From NCBI GenBank assembly GCA_003553005.1, contig PUPG01000211.1, forward strand, positions 1 to 7,847: a stretch of DNA of 7,847 nucleotides. Reading direction: 5' to 3'. The position numbers and the translations under genes were made by a program. Shown here piece by piece: positions 1 through 7,238 of the stretch. This DNA is from Bacteroidales bacterium (GTDB taxonomy: Bacteria > Bacteroidota > Bacteroidia > Bacteroidales > UBA7960). Position 1 is the first letter of the stretch; each line of letters starts with the position of its first letter. The notes beneath the pieces are model-generated. The model was not told where the DNA came from. It saw nothing but the letters and a program-made list of their open reading frames with translations, and did not search any database.

Positions 1-1166
1 CTGAAAAAGGCTGTTTCATTGGCGAAAACCTCACTTTCGAGTTCGTGCAGTTGTTGAATGTTGGCGACATGGTGGGGGTCGGCATCCAAGGCGTTCACCT
101 CCTCCATCAGGTTTTGCATTGTGCTTTCATCAATGTTGTATGCCGCATTGAAGAAAGAGAAGCTGACAATCAGCATGGAAATGCAAATGCCGGCTGAGCC
201 AATGTATAGCAGGGGTTTTCGTCCGAGCTTGTCGATGAGAAAGAGGGCCACCACGGTCATGACCACATTGGTCACACCCAGGATGGCTGCCTGCATGAAG
301 GCGGCATCCTGGGCACCCCCGGCCATTTCAAAAATCATCGGTGCATAATAAAAAATGGCGTTGATGCCGGTGATCTGCTGGAAAAAGGCAATCCCAAAGC
401 CGATGATCAATACGGTTTTCATCCGTGAGGAAAACACCTCTGAAAAACGGGCCTTCTTTTTGTTGATTTCCTCTTTGAGGCTATCCTGGATTTCCTTGTA
501 GATAACCAAAGCACCTTCTTTTCCGTTGACGCGTTCCAACACGTTCAGTGCTTCCTCTTCTTTCCCTTTTTGCATGAGCCAGCGGGGACTTCGGGGAACC
601 ACAAAGAGCAACGCCAGGTAGATCACTGCGGGAACTGCCTCCACACCAAGCATGATCCGCCATTTCAGATCGGGATCGGCGATGGCCTGCTGAAAATAGT
701 AGTTGGAAAAATAGGCAATGGAGATCCCGAGCACAATGTTCAACTGGTTAAAGGTCACCAGCCTGCCGCGCAGCTTCCGCGGAGAAACCTCGGCAATGTA
801 CATCGGGGCAATCAAAATGGCCATGCCAACCCCCAGTCCGCCGACAATGCGTGCCACAAGGAATACCTGAATGTTTGGAGACATTGCCGACAGGATTGCG
901 CTGCTGGCAAACAATACGGCTGTCAACATCAGGATCTGGCGGCGGCCGTAACGGTCAGCCAACTTCCCGGCACTGATGTTCCCGATGATGGCACCCAGGA
1001 TGAGCGAGCTTACGGAAAAGCCGATCAGCAAGGACCCGGAATCGAGACCGAAAGTCTCCCTGTAAAATGGGGTGGCTCCGGATATCACCGCACTGTCAAA
1101 GCCCATCAGGAACCCGCCCAGCGCCACAATCAGGGAGATCAGTATAGTATAAGTTTGTCGTGTCAT
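1..1166 (-). CDS. MFS sugar porter (XylE/GLUT-type), 3' end cut by window edge
   Basis: Inner-membrane sugar transporter, probably a proton symporter or facilitator bringing monosaccharide (glucose if the PUL targets beta-glucan) into the cytoplasm. The ATG at 1166-1164 opens 388 intact codons that run off the window with no stop. Sugar-porter signatures are visible in order: GFLMGFDSAVISG in TM1 (19-30), GKLADRYGRR in the TM2-3 loop (67-76), ARIVGGLGVGM in TM4, YIAEVSPRKLRGR after TM4, PRSPRWL (191-197; the family has PESPRWL), QQITGINAIFYYAP in TM7 (from Q263), and DKLGRKP after TM8. Q263, Q264 and N269 match the spacing of E. coli XylE sugar-binding residues Q288, Q289 and N294. After TM9, from about N340, an acidic, helix-prone stretch of at least 49 residues begins; XylE has only a few residues there. 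TM10-12 lie outside the window. The gene follows susD by 100 bases on the same strand, so co-transcription is likely. The class is secure; the sugar is inferred from context. Confidence 0.93.
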   Translation of the reverse strand, partial: MTRQTYTILISLIVALGGFLMGFDSAVISGATPFYRETFGLDSGSLLIGFSVSSLILGAIIGNISAGKLADRYGRRQILMLTAVLFASSAILSAMSPNIQVFLVARIVGGLGVGMAILIAPMYIAEVSPRKLRGRLVTFNQLNIVLGISIAYFSNYYFQQAIADPDLKWRIMLGVEAVPAVIYLALLFVVPRSPRWLMQKGKEEEALNVLERVNGKEGALVIYKEIQDSLKEEINKKKARFSEVFSSRMKTVLIIGFGIAFFQQITGINAIFYYAPMIFEMAGGAQDAAFMQAAILGVTNVVMTVVALFLIDKLGRKPLLYIGSAGICISMLIVSFSFFNAAYNIDESTMQNLMEEVNALDADPHHVANIQQLHELESEVFANETAFF

Positions 1167-1215
1167 TTTCGGGTTGTAAGATCAAAAAGTTTAAAATCAA
1201 GAAATAATTCCCTTG

Positions 1216-1262
1216 GGTATCCCAGATGGATACCGTGAAACAGCATCATCAGCAAGATGATG
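1216..1262 (-). promoter_or_regulatory. Two tandem hairpins in the susD-porter gap
   Basis: The 100-base gap between the susD stop and the porter start holds two perfect inverted repeats, each with a 7-bp stem and 5-base loop. The first in transcription order is CATCATC/GATGATG (1262-1256 and 1250-1244), beginning 4 bases after the susD stop codon. The second is GGTATCC/GGATACC (1234-1228 and 1222-1216). Neither is followed at once by a clean T run, although the minus strand becomes A/T-rich about 8 bases after the second. They could act as a weak terminator, an RNase barrier protecting the susCD message, or a processing site that sets porter expression below susCD. Their function is inference; the symmetry is seen directly. 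Confidence 0.5.
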
Positions 1263-1266
1263 GTCC

Positions 1267-2832
1267 TTAATAACCCGGGTTTTGATTGAACATGCCTGCC
1301 GAGAGGTCGATCTCAGTTTGCGGAATTGGCAGGAATCCATTGGTGGCAGGGTTGAAAGTGACATCAAACAATTGCTGATCACCTTCGTAATTGGGGCCCC
1401 TGATCCCTGAATGGGTGAATTCCTGGTTGGCATAATCTATGCCTTGACGCAAGACATCGAAATAGCGAATGCCTTCCAGCGACAATTCCAACCTTCGCTC
1501 ATTCATGATGTTCTCAGGTGTAGCCGGAACCGGGTCGAGACCAACCCTTTCCCTTACCCTGTCAAGATACTCCTGGGCATTTGGGCTCCCGAGCTCTGCT
1601 GCCATGAGTAAGACATCAGAAAAGCGAATGACCCTGAAGTTAGTGGTCCTGTTCAGCTCAAACTGTCCGCCTGAGCCCCAATGCTCGGCATCGGAGGTGT
1701 ATTTGTTGGAAAAATAGCCTGTATGCTGAAACCCTTTGTCCAATGAGCCGTCCAGGTCTTCTTCCAGCAGGATGGTATGTGCAAACCTGGGATCGTCTTC
1801 CAGGTCCATGGCGAGCTTGTGGCTCACCGGCGCAAATGACCAACCCCGGTCCCAGTTGCTGGATCCGCTTACCCGTGGGCCCTGCATTTGTGATGCGAGA
1901 TTGCCATTTCCACCCTGGGGGTAATTCCAATCCCACCATTCCGGTGTATCCCCATGAGAAATCTCAAACACCGACTCCATACCAAACTCACCCACCAGGC
2001 TGAAATTGTCTCCATAATCTGGCAGAAGATCGAGGCCGCTGTTGGCAATCATGTCTTCCAACTCCTGCATTACATAATTCTGATCTACTGTAATGTCTCC
2101 TGCAGCCAGTTGTCCGCCATAAACCCCATTGTAAAAGAGGTAGGTCCTTGCCAGCAATCCCTGGGCAGCCCATTTGGTGACTCTCCCCGTTTCATCTGCG
2201 GGAACGGACTCCGGCAGGTCGCTGATGGCTTCCACCAGGTCAAGGGCGATTTGGTTGTATACTTCTTCAGGACTGTTTTGCTCCTGGGGATATTCGGATG
2301 GGCCACTGATGGGTTTGGTCAGCAGTGGAATATTCTCAAAAAAGCGAACCAGTTCCAGGTAAAAATATGCCCGCATGAACTTGGCCTCAGCCATGGTGCG
2401 CGATTTGAATTCTTCACTGACTTCGTCCATTTCCACGATTCTTTCCAGGAAGAGGTTGGCCCGGTAAACACCGATGTAATTCATGATCCACAGCGAGTGA
2501 GCCAATTGGTTTGAAGTGGGAATGTCGTGGTTGTTAAGCTGGTTAAACTCCATGCCATCGTTGGCATCTGACCCGCCAGCAAAGGCGTCGTCGGATAAGG
2601 CATCGGCTACCGTGACAAACGGAGCCCATCCGGCCTGCACGCTCGACTGGTAAGTAAGCGCATCATAAATGGCCACCAATGCCTGGAACGCCTGTTCTTC
2701 AGTCTGGTAAAAATTGCTGGTCACCTCCTGGTCCAGGGGCTCCAGGTCCAGAAAATCTTCACTGCAAGCAGCGAAAACGAAAACCAGGAGCAGTGCTGCG
2801 ATTGATTTTATTTTTAAATATTTCATAATCAT
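1267..2832 (-). CDS. susD: SusD/RagB-family glycan-binding outer-membrane lipoprotein
   Basis: Surface lipoprotein that caps the SusC transporter and binds oligosaccharides before import. From the ATG at 2832 it is 521 residues, usual for the family. A TTG at 2835 and a second ATG at 2826 are in frame; the ATG codons are preferred, and MKYLKIKS from 2826 gives an equally good signal peptide. The lipobox VFAAC puts the lipidated cysteine at residue 23, followed by SEDFLDLEP, an acidic stretch like Bacteroidota surface-export signals. SusD hallmarks are the TPR-type helix AEAKFMRAYFYLELVRFF and the C-terminal NERRLELSLEGIRYFDVLR (from N444). An aromatic cluster, EWWDWNY (W299, W300, W302, Y304), is a candidate glycan-binding surface, though this is inference. 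The SusC stop lies only 6 bases upstream, so the two are translationally adjacent and surely one transcript. The protein ends in NPGY. Substrate specificity cannot be read from the sequence; beta-1,3-glucan is suggested by the GH16 neighbour. Confidence 0.96.
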   Translation of the reverse strand: MIMKYLKIKSIAALLLVFVFAACSEDFLDLEPLDQEVTSNFYQTEEQAFQALVAIYDALTYQSSVQAGWAPFVTVADALSDDAFAGGSDANDGMEFNQLNNHDIPTSNQLAHSLWIMNYIGVYRANLFLERIVEMDEVSEEFKSRTMAEAKFMRAYFYLELVRFFENIPLLTKPISGPSEYPQEQNSPEEVYNQIALDLVEAISDLPESVPADETGRVTKWAAQGLLARTYLFYNGVYGGQLAAGDITVDQNYVMQELEDMIANSGLDLLPDYGDNFSLVGEFGMESVFEISHGDTPEWWDWNYPQGGNGNLASQMQGPRVSGSSNWDRGWSFAPVSHKLAMDLEDDPRFAHTILLEEDLDGSLDKGFQHTGYFSNKYTSDAEHWGSGGQFELNRTTNFRVIRFSDVLLMAAELGSPNAQEYLDRVRERVGLDPVPATPENIMNERRLELSLEGIRYFDVLRQGIDYANQEFTHSGIRGPNYEGDQQLFDVTFNPATNGFLPIPQTEIDLSAGMFNQNPGY

Positions 2833-2838
2833 CAAATT

Positions 2839-5800
2839 TTAGAATGAGATATTTGTACCCAAACGGAAGGTTCTTGCCTGCGGATAAACGCCCCTGTCGA
2901 TGCCACTGTCAAATGGGGTCAGGGCGCCGATCTCAGGATCTGCTCCCGTGTAACCCGTAAAGGTGTGCAGGTTTTCCACGGCCAGGTAAATCCGCCAGGA
3001 ATGGGCCCTTATCCTGTGTAACAGTTCAGGGTTAAATGAATACCCTACCTGAACGTTTCTGATCCGCACGAAAGAGGCGTCTTCAATGTACAGATCCGAA
3101 ACCCGGTAGTTGTTGTTGCCGTCAATCCAGGTATACCTGGGGATGGAGTTGGAGGTTCCTTCACCGGTCCATCGGTCAAGAATATCCGTGGTACGGTTGG
3201 TATACCGCAGGTCGGGCCTGATCATGCCGTTGAACACGTCGTTACCAAAACTGCCCACGATCAGCATGCCCAGGTCAAAGCGCCTGTATTCAAAGTTTGC
3301 GTTGATTCCAAAAGTCCAGTCGGGCGTCGGACTACCAATCTTGGTTCTGTCGTCAGGACTGATCCGGCCATCCCCATTTACGTCAACAAAGCGCACATCG
3401 CCAGGCTGGGCATTGGGTTGCAGCAGCTGGCCATCGCTATTGATGTGCTGATACACCTCATCCCAATTCTGGAAAATTCCGTCTGTGACATAGCCCCAAA
3501 AGTACCCGATGGGCAATCCCAGCTCTGCACGGGTCACCATGCCGGCTACGGCCCAGTTCGCACCGGGCAGCACGCCTTCTTCATTACCAATTTTGGTCAT
3601 TTGGTTCTTGTTGTAGGCGGCATTCACCCCAATGGAATAGTTGAAATCCCTGGTGACGTGCCTCCAGTCCAGGCTCATTTCCACACCCCGGTTTTCCACA
3701 CTGCCTACATTGGCCACGGGGGGGCTGTTGCCCACGTGCGCTGGAATGGGTATGGTTTCCAGCAATCCGCTGGTGGTTTTGATATAGTAATCAACAGTAC
3801 CGGTGAGCCTGTTGTCGTAAGCACCAAAATCAAGCCCGATATCGATCTGCTCAGACTCCTCCCAGCGGATATCGGGGTTCTCGATAAATGCCGGTGAGGC
3901 CCCAAAAGCTCTTCCGCCACCGAAAATATAGCCCCTGCTTCGGTCCATGGTCGAAATGAACTGGTAATCTCCGATCTCCTGGTTGCCGTTGATCCCCCAG
4001 GAGGCCCTGAGCTTAACCATGTCCACCGGACCCAACTCCGGGAAGAAATCTTCGTAGCTGATTGCCCAGGAGAGACCTACCGAAGGAAAGATTCCAAAGC
4101 GGTTATTTTCGCCGAATTTTGAAGACCCATCCCTTCTGAGGGTGGCGTTGATGGAGTAGGTGCTTTTGTAATCATACAGAATCCGGCCAAACTGAGAGTA
4201 AAGCGATGAATGGATGGCGCCGCCATAAGCCTCCCAGACCGTATCGTTGGCCATGTTCAGGTATACATGATTGGGGTCTGTAATGGGCACCATGGCGTTG
4301 AAGCCAAACAGATCTTCGTAGAATGCCTTTCTGGCTGTTAAGCCAACAAGGGCAGAGAAGTTATGGTCATCGATTTGCCTGGAATAGTTCAGGGTGTTTT
4401 CCCACTCCCAGATAAAGTTCCTGTCCATCGATTTGCTCACATTGGTTTTTCCGGTATTGCCCTGGGCGTCATTCAGAAAGAACAGGGGGGTATGATTGTC
4501 AAAAGTCACGAAGGCCAGGTCGATGCCCAGGCTGCTTCTGAATTGGAGGTGTTCAATGAGTTCCACTTCACCAAATACGTTACCCACAATTTTGTCGACA
4601 CGGGTTTCCCCGGTTTGCGTCTCCAGCAGGGCCAAGGGGTTCACAATCTCTGCGCCCACAAAGTTCGAAATGCCGTACACCCGGCCATCCTCATCAGTGA
4701 CTACGGGTTCTGTGGAGTACGGATACTGGTTTAATATATGCTCGTCTTTTTCGTACACGGGGGTAAGCGGGTCAATATTCAGTGCGCTGCTGTATGCTGC
4801 GTTAAATGATGCATTGGAGGCAATTCCCCTTTGGTTGATTTGCGAGTAAGCCAGGTTGTTTCCAAAGTTGATGAAGTCGTTGACCTCATGTCGTGTGTTG
4901 AGTCGTGCCGTGATGCGTTCAAATTGCGATTTATCGCCCCCGATGATGCCTTCCTGGCCGAAATAGGAGAGGGATGAATTGTACGTAGATCGTGCAGATC
5001 CACCGCTTACACTGACTTCGTGGTTGGTAACCGGGGCATTGGTTTCGAAGAGTGCATCATGCCAATTGGTATTGTGCTGGGGTACTTCGTTCAAGTCAAA
5101 AGGTTCGGTAAGCCCTGCATTGCTGGCACCTTCGTTCATCATCATGCGGTATTCATCGGCATTGAGCATGTCAATGGTTCGTGCCGCGTTTTGAACCCCA
5201 TAGTAGGATGAATAATTGATCCGCATCTCGCCTTCAGTGCCGCTTTTGGTCGTGATCAGCACAACCCCGTTGGCCGCTCGTGCCCCATAAATGGCTGCGG
5301 ATGCCGCATCTTTCAGGACATCAATGGACTCGATATCTCCCGGGTTCAGGAAGTCAATGCCTTCTACGGCCATACCATCCACGATGTACAGTGGTTCCGC
5401 GTTCAGGGTGGTGCCTGCACCGCGAACACGCACGCTGGGTGGCTCTCCTGGCTGTCCGGACAAGTTGGTAACCTGGACACCAGCGGTTCTTCCCTGCATG
5501 GCTTGCTCCACGCGAAGTACAGAAGTGCTGGTGATTTCATCCGCACCAATACTGGAAATGGCCCCGGTAACCACACGTTTTTCCTGACTGCCATAGCCAA
5601 TGACGACGACCTCGTCAAACGTCAGGGCCTCTGGTTCCATGGCGATATCCCGGTTAAGTGTTTCCCCTTCAGCGATGGAAATCTCCACCCGCTGGGTAGT
5701 GAATCCCATAAAACGAAAGGCCACCGTATAGGTGCCCGGAGAAAGGCTGATCTGGTATGCTCCGTTGATGTCGGTCGTGGTACCCAAGCTCGTGTCTTCT

Positions 5801-5937
5801 ACCTGTATGGTTGCCCCTGGCAGGGTTTCTCCCGAATCCTTGTCTGTCACCACCCCCTGCAAAGTTTGCCCCTGCAGGGAAGTAGCACCCAGCATCCCTG
5901 CAAAGAGAAACATGATTAGTAAATGTGTGATTTTCAT
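2839..5937 (-). CDS. susC: SusC/RagA-type TonB-dependent outer-membrane transporter
   Basis: Outer-membrane channel that imports SusD-bound oligosaccharides into the periplasm using TonB-ExbBD energy. At 1032 residues it is full length and uninterrupted. A signal peptide occupies about 1-24 (MKITHLLIMFLFAGMLG, cleaved near SLQGQ). A carboxypeptidase-regulatory-like domain follows (about 25-100, with LQGVVTDKDSGETLPGATI). The TonB-box region is DEVVVIGYG at 108-116. The plug runs from about 118 to 235, with VRVRGAGTTLNAEPLYIVDG and KDAASAAIYGARAANGVVLI. The remainder is the 22-strand barrel, ending in the aromatic terminus GTNISF. A calcium-loop-like DVNGDGRISPDD (852-863) and the near-terminal NLHTFTGYTGADPE are usual for SusC proteins. 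The ATG at 5937 sits behind an A/T-rich leader without an obvious Shine-Dalgarno sequence, normal for this phylum. The leader carries the 10-mer ACTTTTTGAT (5970-5961), also found before the porter gene. GH16 lies upstream and susD directly downstream. Confidence 0.97.
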   Translation of the reverse strand: MKITHLLIMFLFAGMLGATSLQGQTLQGVVTDKDSGETLPGATIQVEDTSLGTTTDINGAYQISLSPGTYTVAFRFMGFTTQRVEISIAEGETLNRDIAMEPEALTFDEVVVIGYGSQEKRVVTGAISSIGADEITSTSVLRVEQAMQGRTAGVQVTNLSGQPGEPPSVRVRGAGTTLNAEPLYIVDGMAVEGIDFLNPGDIESIDVLKDAASAAIYGARAANGVVLITTKSGTEGEMRINYSSYYGVQNAARTIDMLNADEYRMMMNEGASNAGLTEPFDLNEVPQHNTNWHDALFETNAPVTNHEVSVSGGSARSTYNSSLSYFGQEGIIGGDKSQFERITARLNTRHEVNDFINFGNNLAYSQINQRGIASNASFNAAYSSALNIDPLTPVYEKDEHILNQYPYSTEPVVTDEDGRVYGISNFVGAEIVNPLALLETQTGETRVDKIVGNVFGEVELIEHLQFRSSLGIDLAFVTFDNHTPLFFLNDAQGNTGKTNVSKSMDRNFIWEWENTLNYSRQIDDHNFSALVGLTARKAFYEDLFGFNAMVPITDPNHVYLNMANDTVWEAYGGAIHSSLYSQFGRILYDYKSTYSINATLRRDGSSKFGENNRFGIFPSVGLSWAISYEDFFPELGPVDMVKLRASWGINGNQEIGDYQFISTMDRSRGYIFGGGRAFGASPAFIENPDIRWEESEQIDIGLDFGAYDNRLTGTVDYYIKTTSGLLETIPIPAHVGNSPPVANVGSVENRGVEMSLDWRHVTRDFNYSIGVNAAYNKNQMTKIGNEEGVLPGANWAVAGMVTRAELGLPIGYFWGYVTDGIFQNWDEVYQHINSDGQLLQPNAQPGDVRFVDVNGDGRISPDDRTKIGSPTPDWTFGINANFEYRRFDLGMLIVGSFGNDVFNGMIRPDLRYTNRTTDILDRWTGEGTSNSIPRYTWIDGNNNYRVSDLYIEDASFVRIRNVQVGYSFNPELLHRIRAHSWRIYLAVENLHTFTGYTGADPEIGALTPFDSGIDRGVYPQARTFRLGTNISF

Positions 5938-5984
5938 GATATTATAAATTTTGTCGAAAAATCAAAAAGTCGAAATGTATGCTG

Positions 5985-6040
5985 TTAGCTTTTGGCTGTT
6001 GGCCTTTTGTTTTTGCCAATGGCCAATGGCTAAAAGCCAA
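5985..6040. repeat. Imperfect 20-bp palindrome in the GH16-susC gap
   Basis: Two arms, 5985-6004 and 6021-6040, pair over 20 positions with a 16-base loop. In the minus-strand transcript I count 16 Watson-Crick pairs, one G-U pair and three mismatches. The arms are built from short TTGGC, GCTTTT and TAGC words, and the loop side carries a direct duplication of GCCAATG (6015-6021 and 6022-6028). No T run follows on the minus strand, so a standard intrinsic terminator is unlikely. The sequence looks unlike the flanking coding DNA and may be a copy of a dispersed intergenic palindromic repeat. It could also stabilise the 3' end of the GH16 message. The rest of this 114-base gap is A/T-rich susC leader with no convincing promoter. 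Confidence 0.55.
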
Positions 6041-6051
6041 GCGCCTCTTGC

Positions 6052-7173
6052 TTACTTGCTCTCCTGGAATACACGGACATAATCAACCCGCATCTGCTGT
6101 GGAAAAACGGTGGTCTCATCCGGGTATCCCGGCCAGTTTCCTCCAACTGCCACATTAAATATGAAGAAGAATTCCTGGTGAAATTCTGCCATGTGGGCTG
6201 GAGTGATTAACAGCTCATAAAATTCAATGTCATTGACAAACCACCGGATGGAGGTTTCGTCCCAAATGATGGTGAACACATGGTATTCGTCACCAAAAGT
6301 ACCGGAGGGCAGTGTATGGCTCCCTCCCGAGTAAGTATGTCCGTTATTGTCCCAGTGAAGCGTGCCGTGCACCTCATTCTCCCTGCCGCTGCCGCCGATC
6401 ATTTCCATAATATCGATCTCACCGCACTTGGGCCAGCCTACCGTTTCGATATCGTTGCCGAGCATCCACAAGGCGGGCCATATGCCCTGTCCCCTTGGTA
6501 GAAGCGCCCTGATGTCGATCCTGCCATACTGAAAGGAATGCTTGCCCTGGGTTTTCATCCTGGCAGAGGTGTAATCCCGGGTGCCAGCACTTTCCTCTCT
6601 CGCCTCAATGGTAAGCACGCCATCATCAACCCAGGCATTCTCTTCCAGGTAGTATTGAGACTCATTGTTGCCCCATCCGCAGAGATCCGGACACCCATCG
6701 CCAATTTCAAAGACCCAGTTGTCAGGATCAATGTCATTCCCATCAACCTCATCGTGCCACACCAGGTCATATCCTTCGTATTCCATGGGGGTGACATAAC
6801 CCTGGTCAACCGGCACATCCTCTTCTTCAAAGGTGATGGTGACGCCGACCACCTTGCGCAGGTATCTTTCGTTGGATCCATATGCCCTAACCTCCAGTGC
6901 GTAATCTCCCGGCTGGAGGAAGGTATGCTCGAATGTACCCGATGTGTTGGTGTACATAGGCTCTTCTTCCTCTTCCAGTCGAAGGTCATACGCCACGGCA
7001 TTTTCAGCAGAAGCCTGCACAATTACCTGGCCGCTGCCTTCCGGCTCAATGGTCACTTCAACTTCCAGGTTATAAGGATCTCCCTCCTGTAAAATGGAAT
7101 CGTTGTCATCTTCGCAAGCCAATGCGGCAAGCAGGAGAAAAGGGAAAACAAAAGCTTTGATGAACTGAGACAT
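6052..7173 (-). CDS. GH16 laminarinase-type endo-beta-1,3-glucanase lipoprotein
   Basis: Likely cell-surface endo-glucanase cleaving internal linkages of laminarin or mixed-linkage beta-glucan with retention of configuration. It has 373 residues. A signal peptide (1-19) ends in the lipobox LAALAC, with lipidated Cys20 followed by EDDND, an acidic tail typical of Bacteroidota surface export. Residues about 34-116 form a PKD-like beta-sandwich with an EEEEE run (67-71); it lacks the usual WDFGDG signature, so it is degenerate or a related fold. The GH16 domain covers about 130-373. Laminarinase-type landmarks are WGNNESQYYLEENAW (167-181), TSARMKTQGKHSFQYGRID (from 202), GQGIWPALWMLG, the active site GEIDIMEMIG with nucleophile Glu252, Asp254 and acid/base Glu257, and HGTLHW (269-274). 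All key residues are present. The ExDxxE spacing and these motifs fit the GH16_3 laminarinase group better than agarases or carrageenases. The start is 21 bases beyond a terminator-like hairpin, so expression may depend on read-through. Confidence 0.94.
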   Translation of the reverse strand: MSQFIKAFVFPFLLLAALACEDDNDSILQEGDPYNLEVEVTIEPEGSGQVIVQASAENAVAYDLRLEEEEEPMYTNTSGTFEHTFLQPGDYALEVRAYGSNERYLRKVVGVTITFEEEDVPVDQGYVTPMEYEGYDLVWHDEVDGNDIDPDNWVFEIGDGCPDLCGWGNNESQYYLEENAWVDDGVLTIEAREESAGTRDYTSARMKTQGKHSFQYGRIDIRALLPRGQGIWPALWMLGNDIETVGWPKCGEIDIMEMIGGSGRENEVHGTLHWDNNGHTYSGGSHTLPSGTFGDEYHVFTIIWDETSIRWFVNDIEFYELLITPAHMAEFHQEFFFIFNVAVGGNWPGYPDETTVFPQQMRVDYVRVFQESK

Positions 7174-7194
7174 AAGAAAACGTCTAAACAGATG

Positions 7195-7228
7195 AAAAAA
7201 AGGCTGCAGGATTCAAGTCCTGCAGCCT
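7195..7228 (-). terminator. Intrinsic-terminator-like hairpin after the binding-protein gene
   Basis: In the minus-strand transcript, AGGCTGCAGGA (7228-7218) and TCCTGCAGCCT (7211-7201) form a perfect 11-bp, G/C-rich stem around a 6-base loop. A run of seven T follows immediately (7201-7195), its first T also closing the stem. This is the classic rho-independent layout. It starts 10 bases after the stop codon of the upstream gene and ends 21 bases before the GH16 start codon. On the plus strand no comparable T run follows. Because the next gene is so near, it probably acts as a partial terminator or 3'-end stabiliser that lowers GH16 expression relative to the genes before it. Confidence 0.85.
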
Positions 7229-7238
7229 GTAAACTAGA

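Noticed and set aside
1..1166. Possible frameshift or truncation in the porter gene
   Set aside because: I read the frame codon by codon from 1166 to about 721 and checked the later motifs; it stays open with all expected motifs in order. It lacks a stop only because the window ends.
570..1238. Plus-strand open frame of 222 codons
   Set aside because: It lies opposite the MFS porter gene and its translation is polar, rich in His, Gln and Asn, and without recognisable motifs. The minus-strand frame has clear sugar-porter signatures throughout, so this is an antisense shadow.
1954..2514. Plus-strand open frame of 186 codons inside susD
   Set aside because: It is antisense to well-recognised SusD sequence and has no family features; it comes from the codon composition of susD.
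2833..2835. TTG as the susD start codon
   Set aside because: It is followed immediately by in-frame ATG codons at 2832 and 2826, either of which gives a proper lipoprotein signal peptide, so the rarer TTG is unlikely.
5972..5979. TACATTTC upstream of susC as a Bacteroidota -7 promoter element (TAnnTTTG)
   Set aside because: It matches seven of eight positions, but I find no TTTG -33 element at the right spacing and the region is A/T-rich, so the match is not convincing.
6538..7092. Plus-strand open frame of 184 codons opposite GH16
   Set aside because: The minus-strand frame holds the GH16 active site and lipobox in one continuous protein. The plus-strand product shows no domain or plausible signal.
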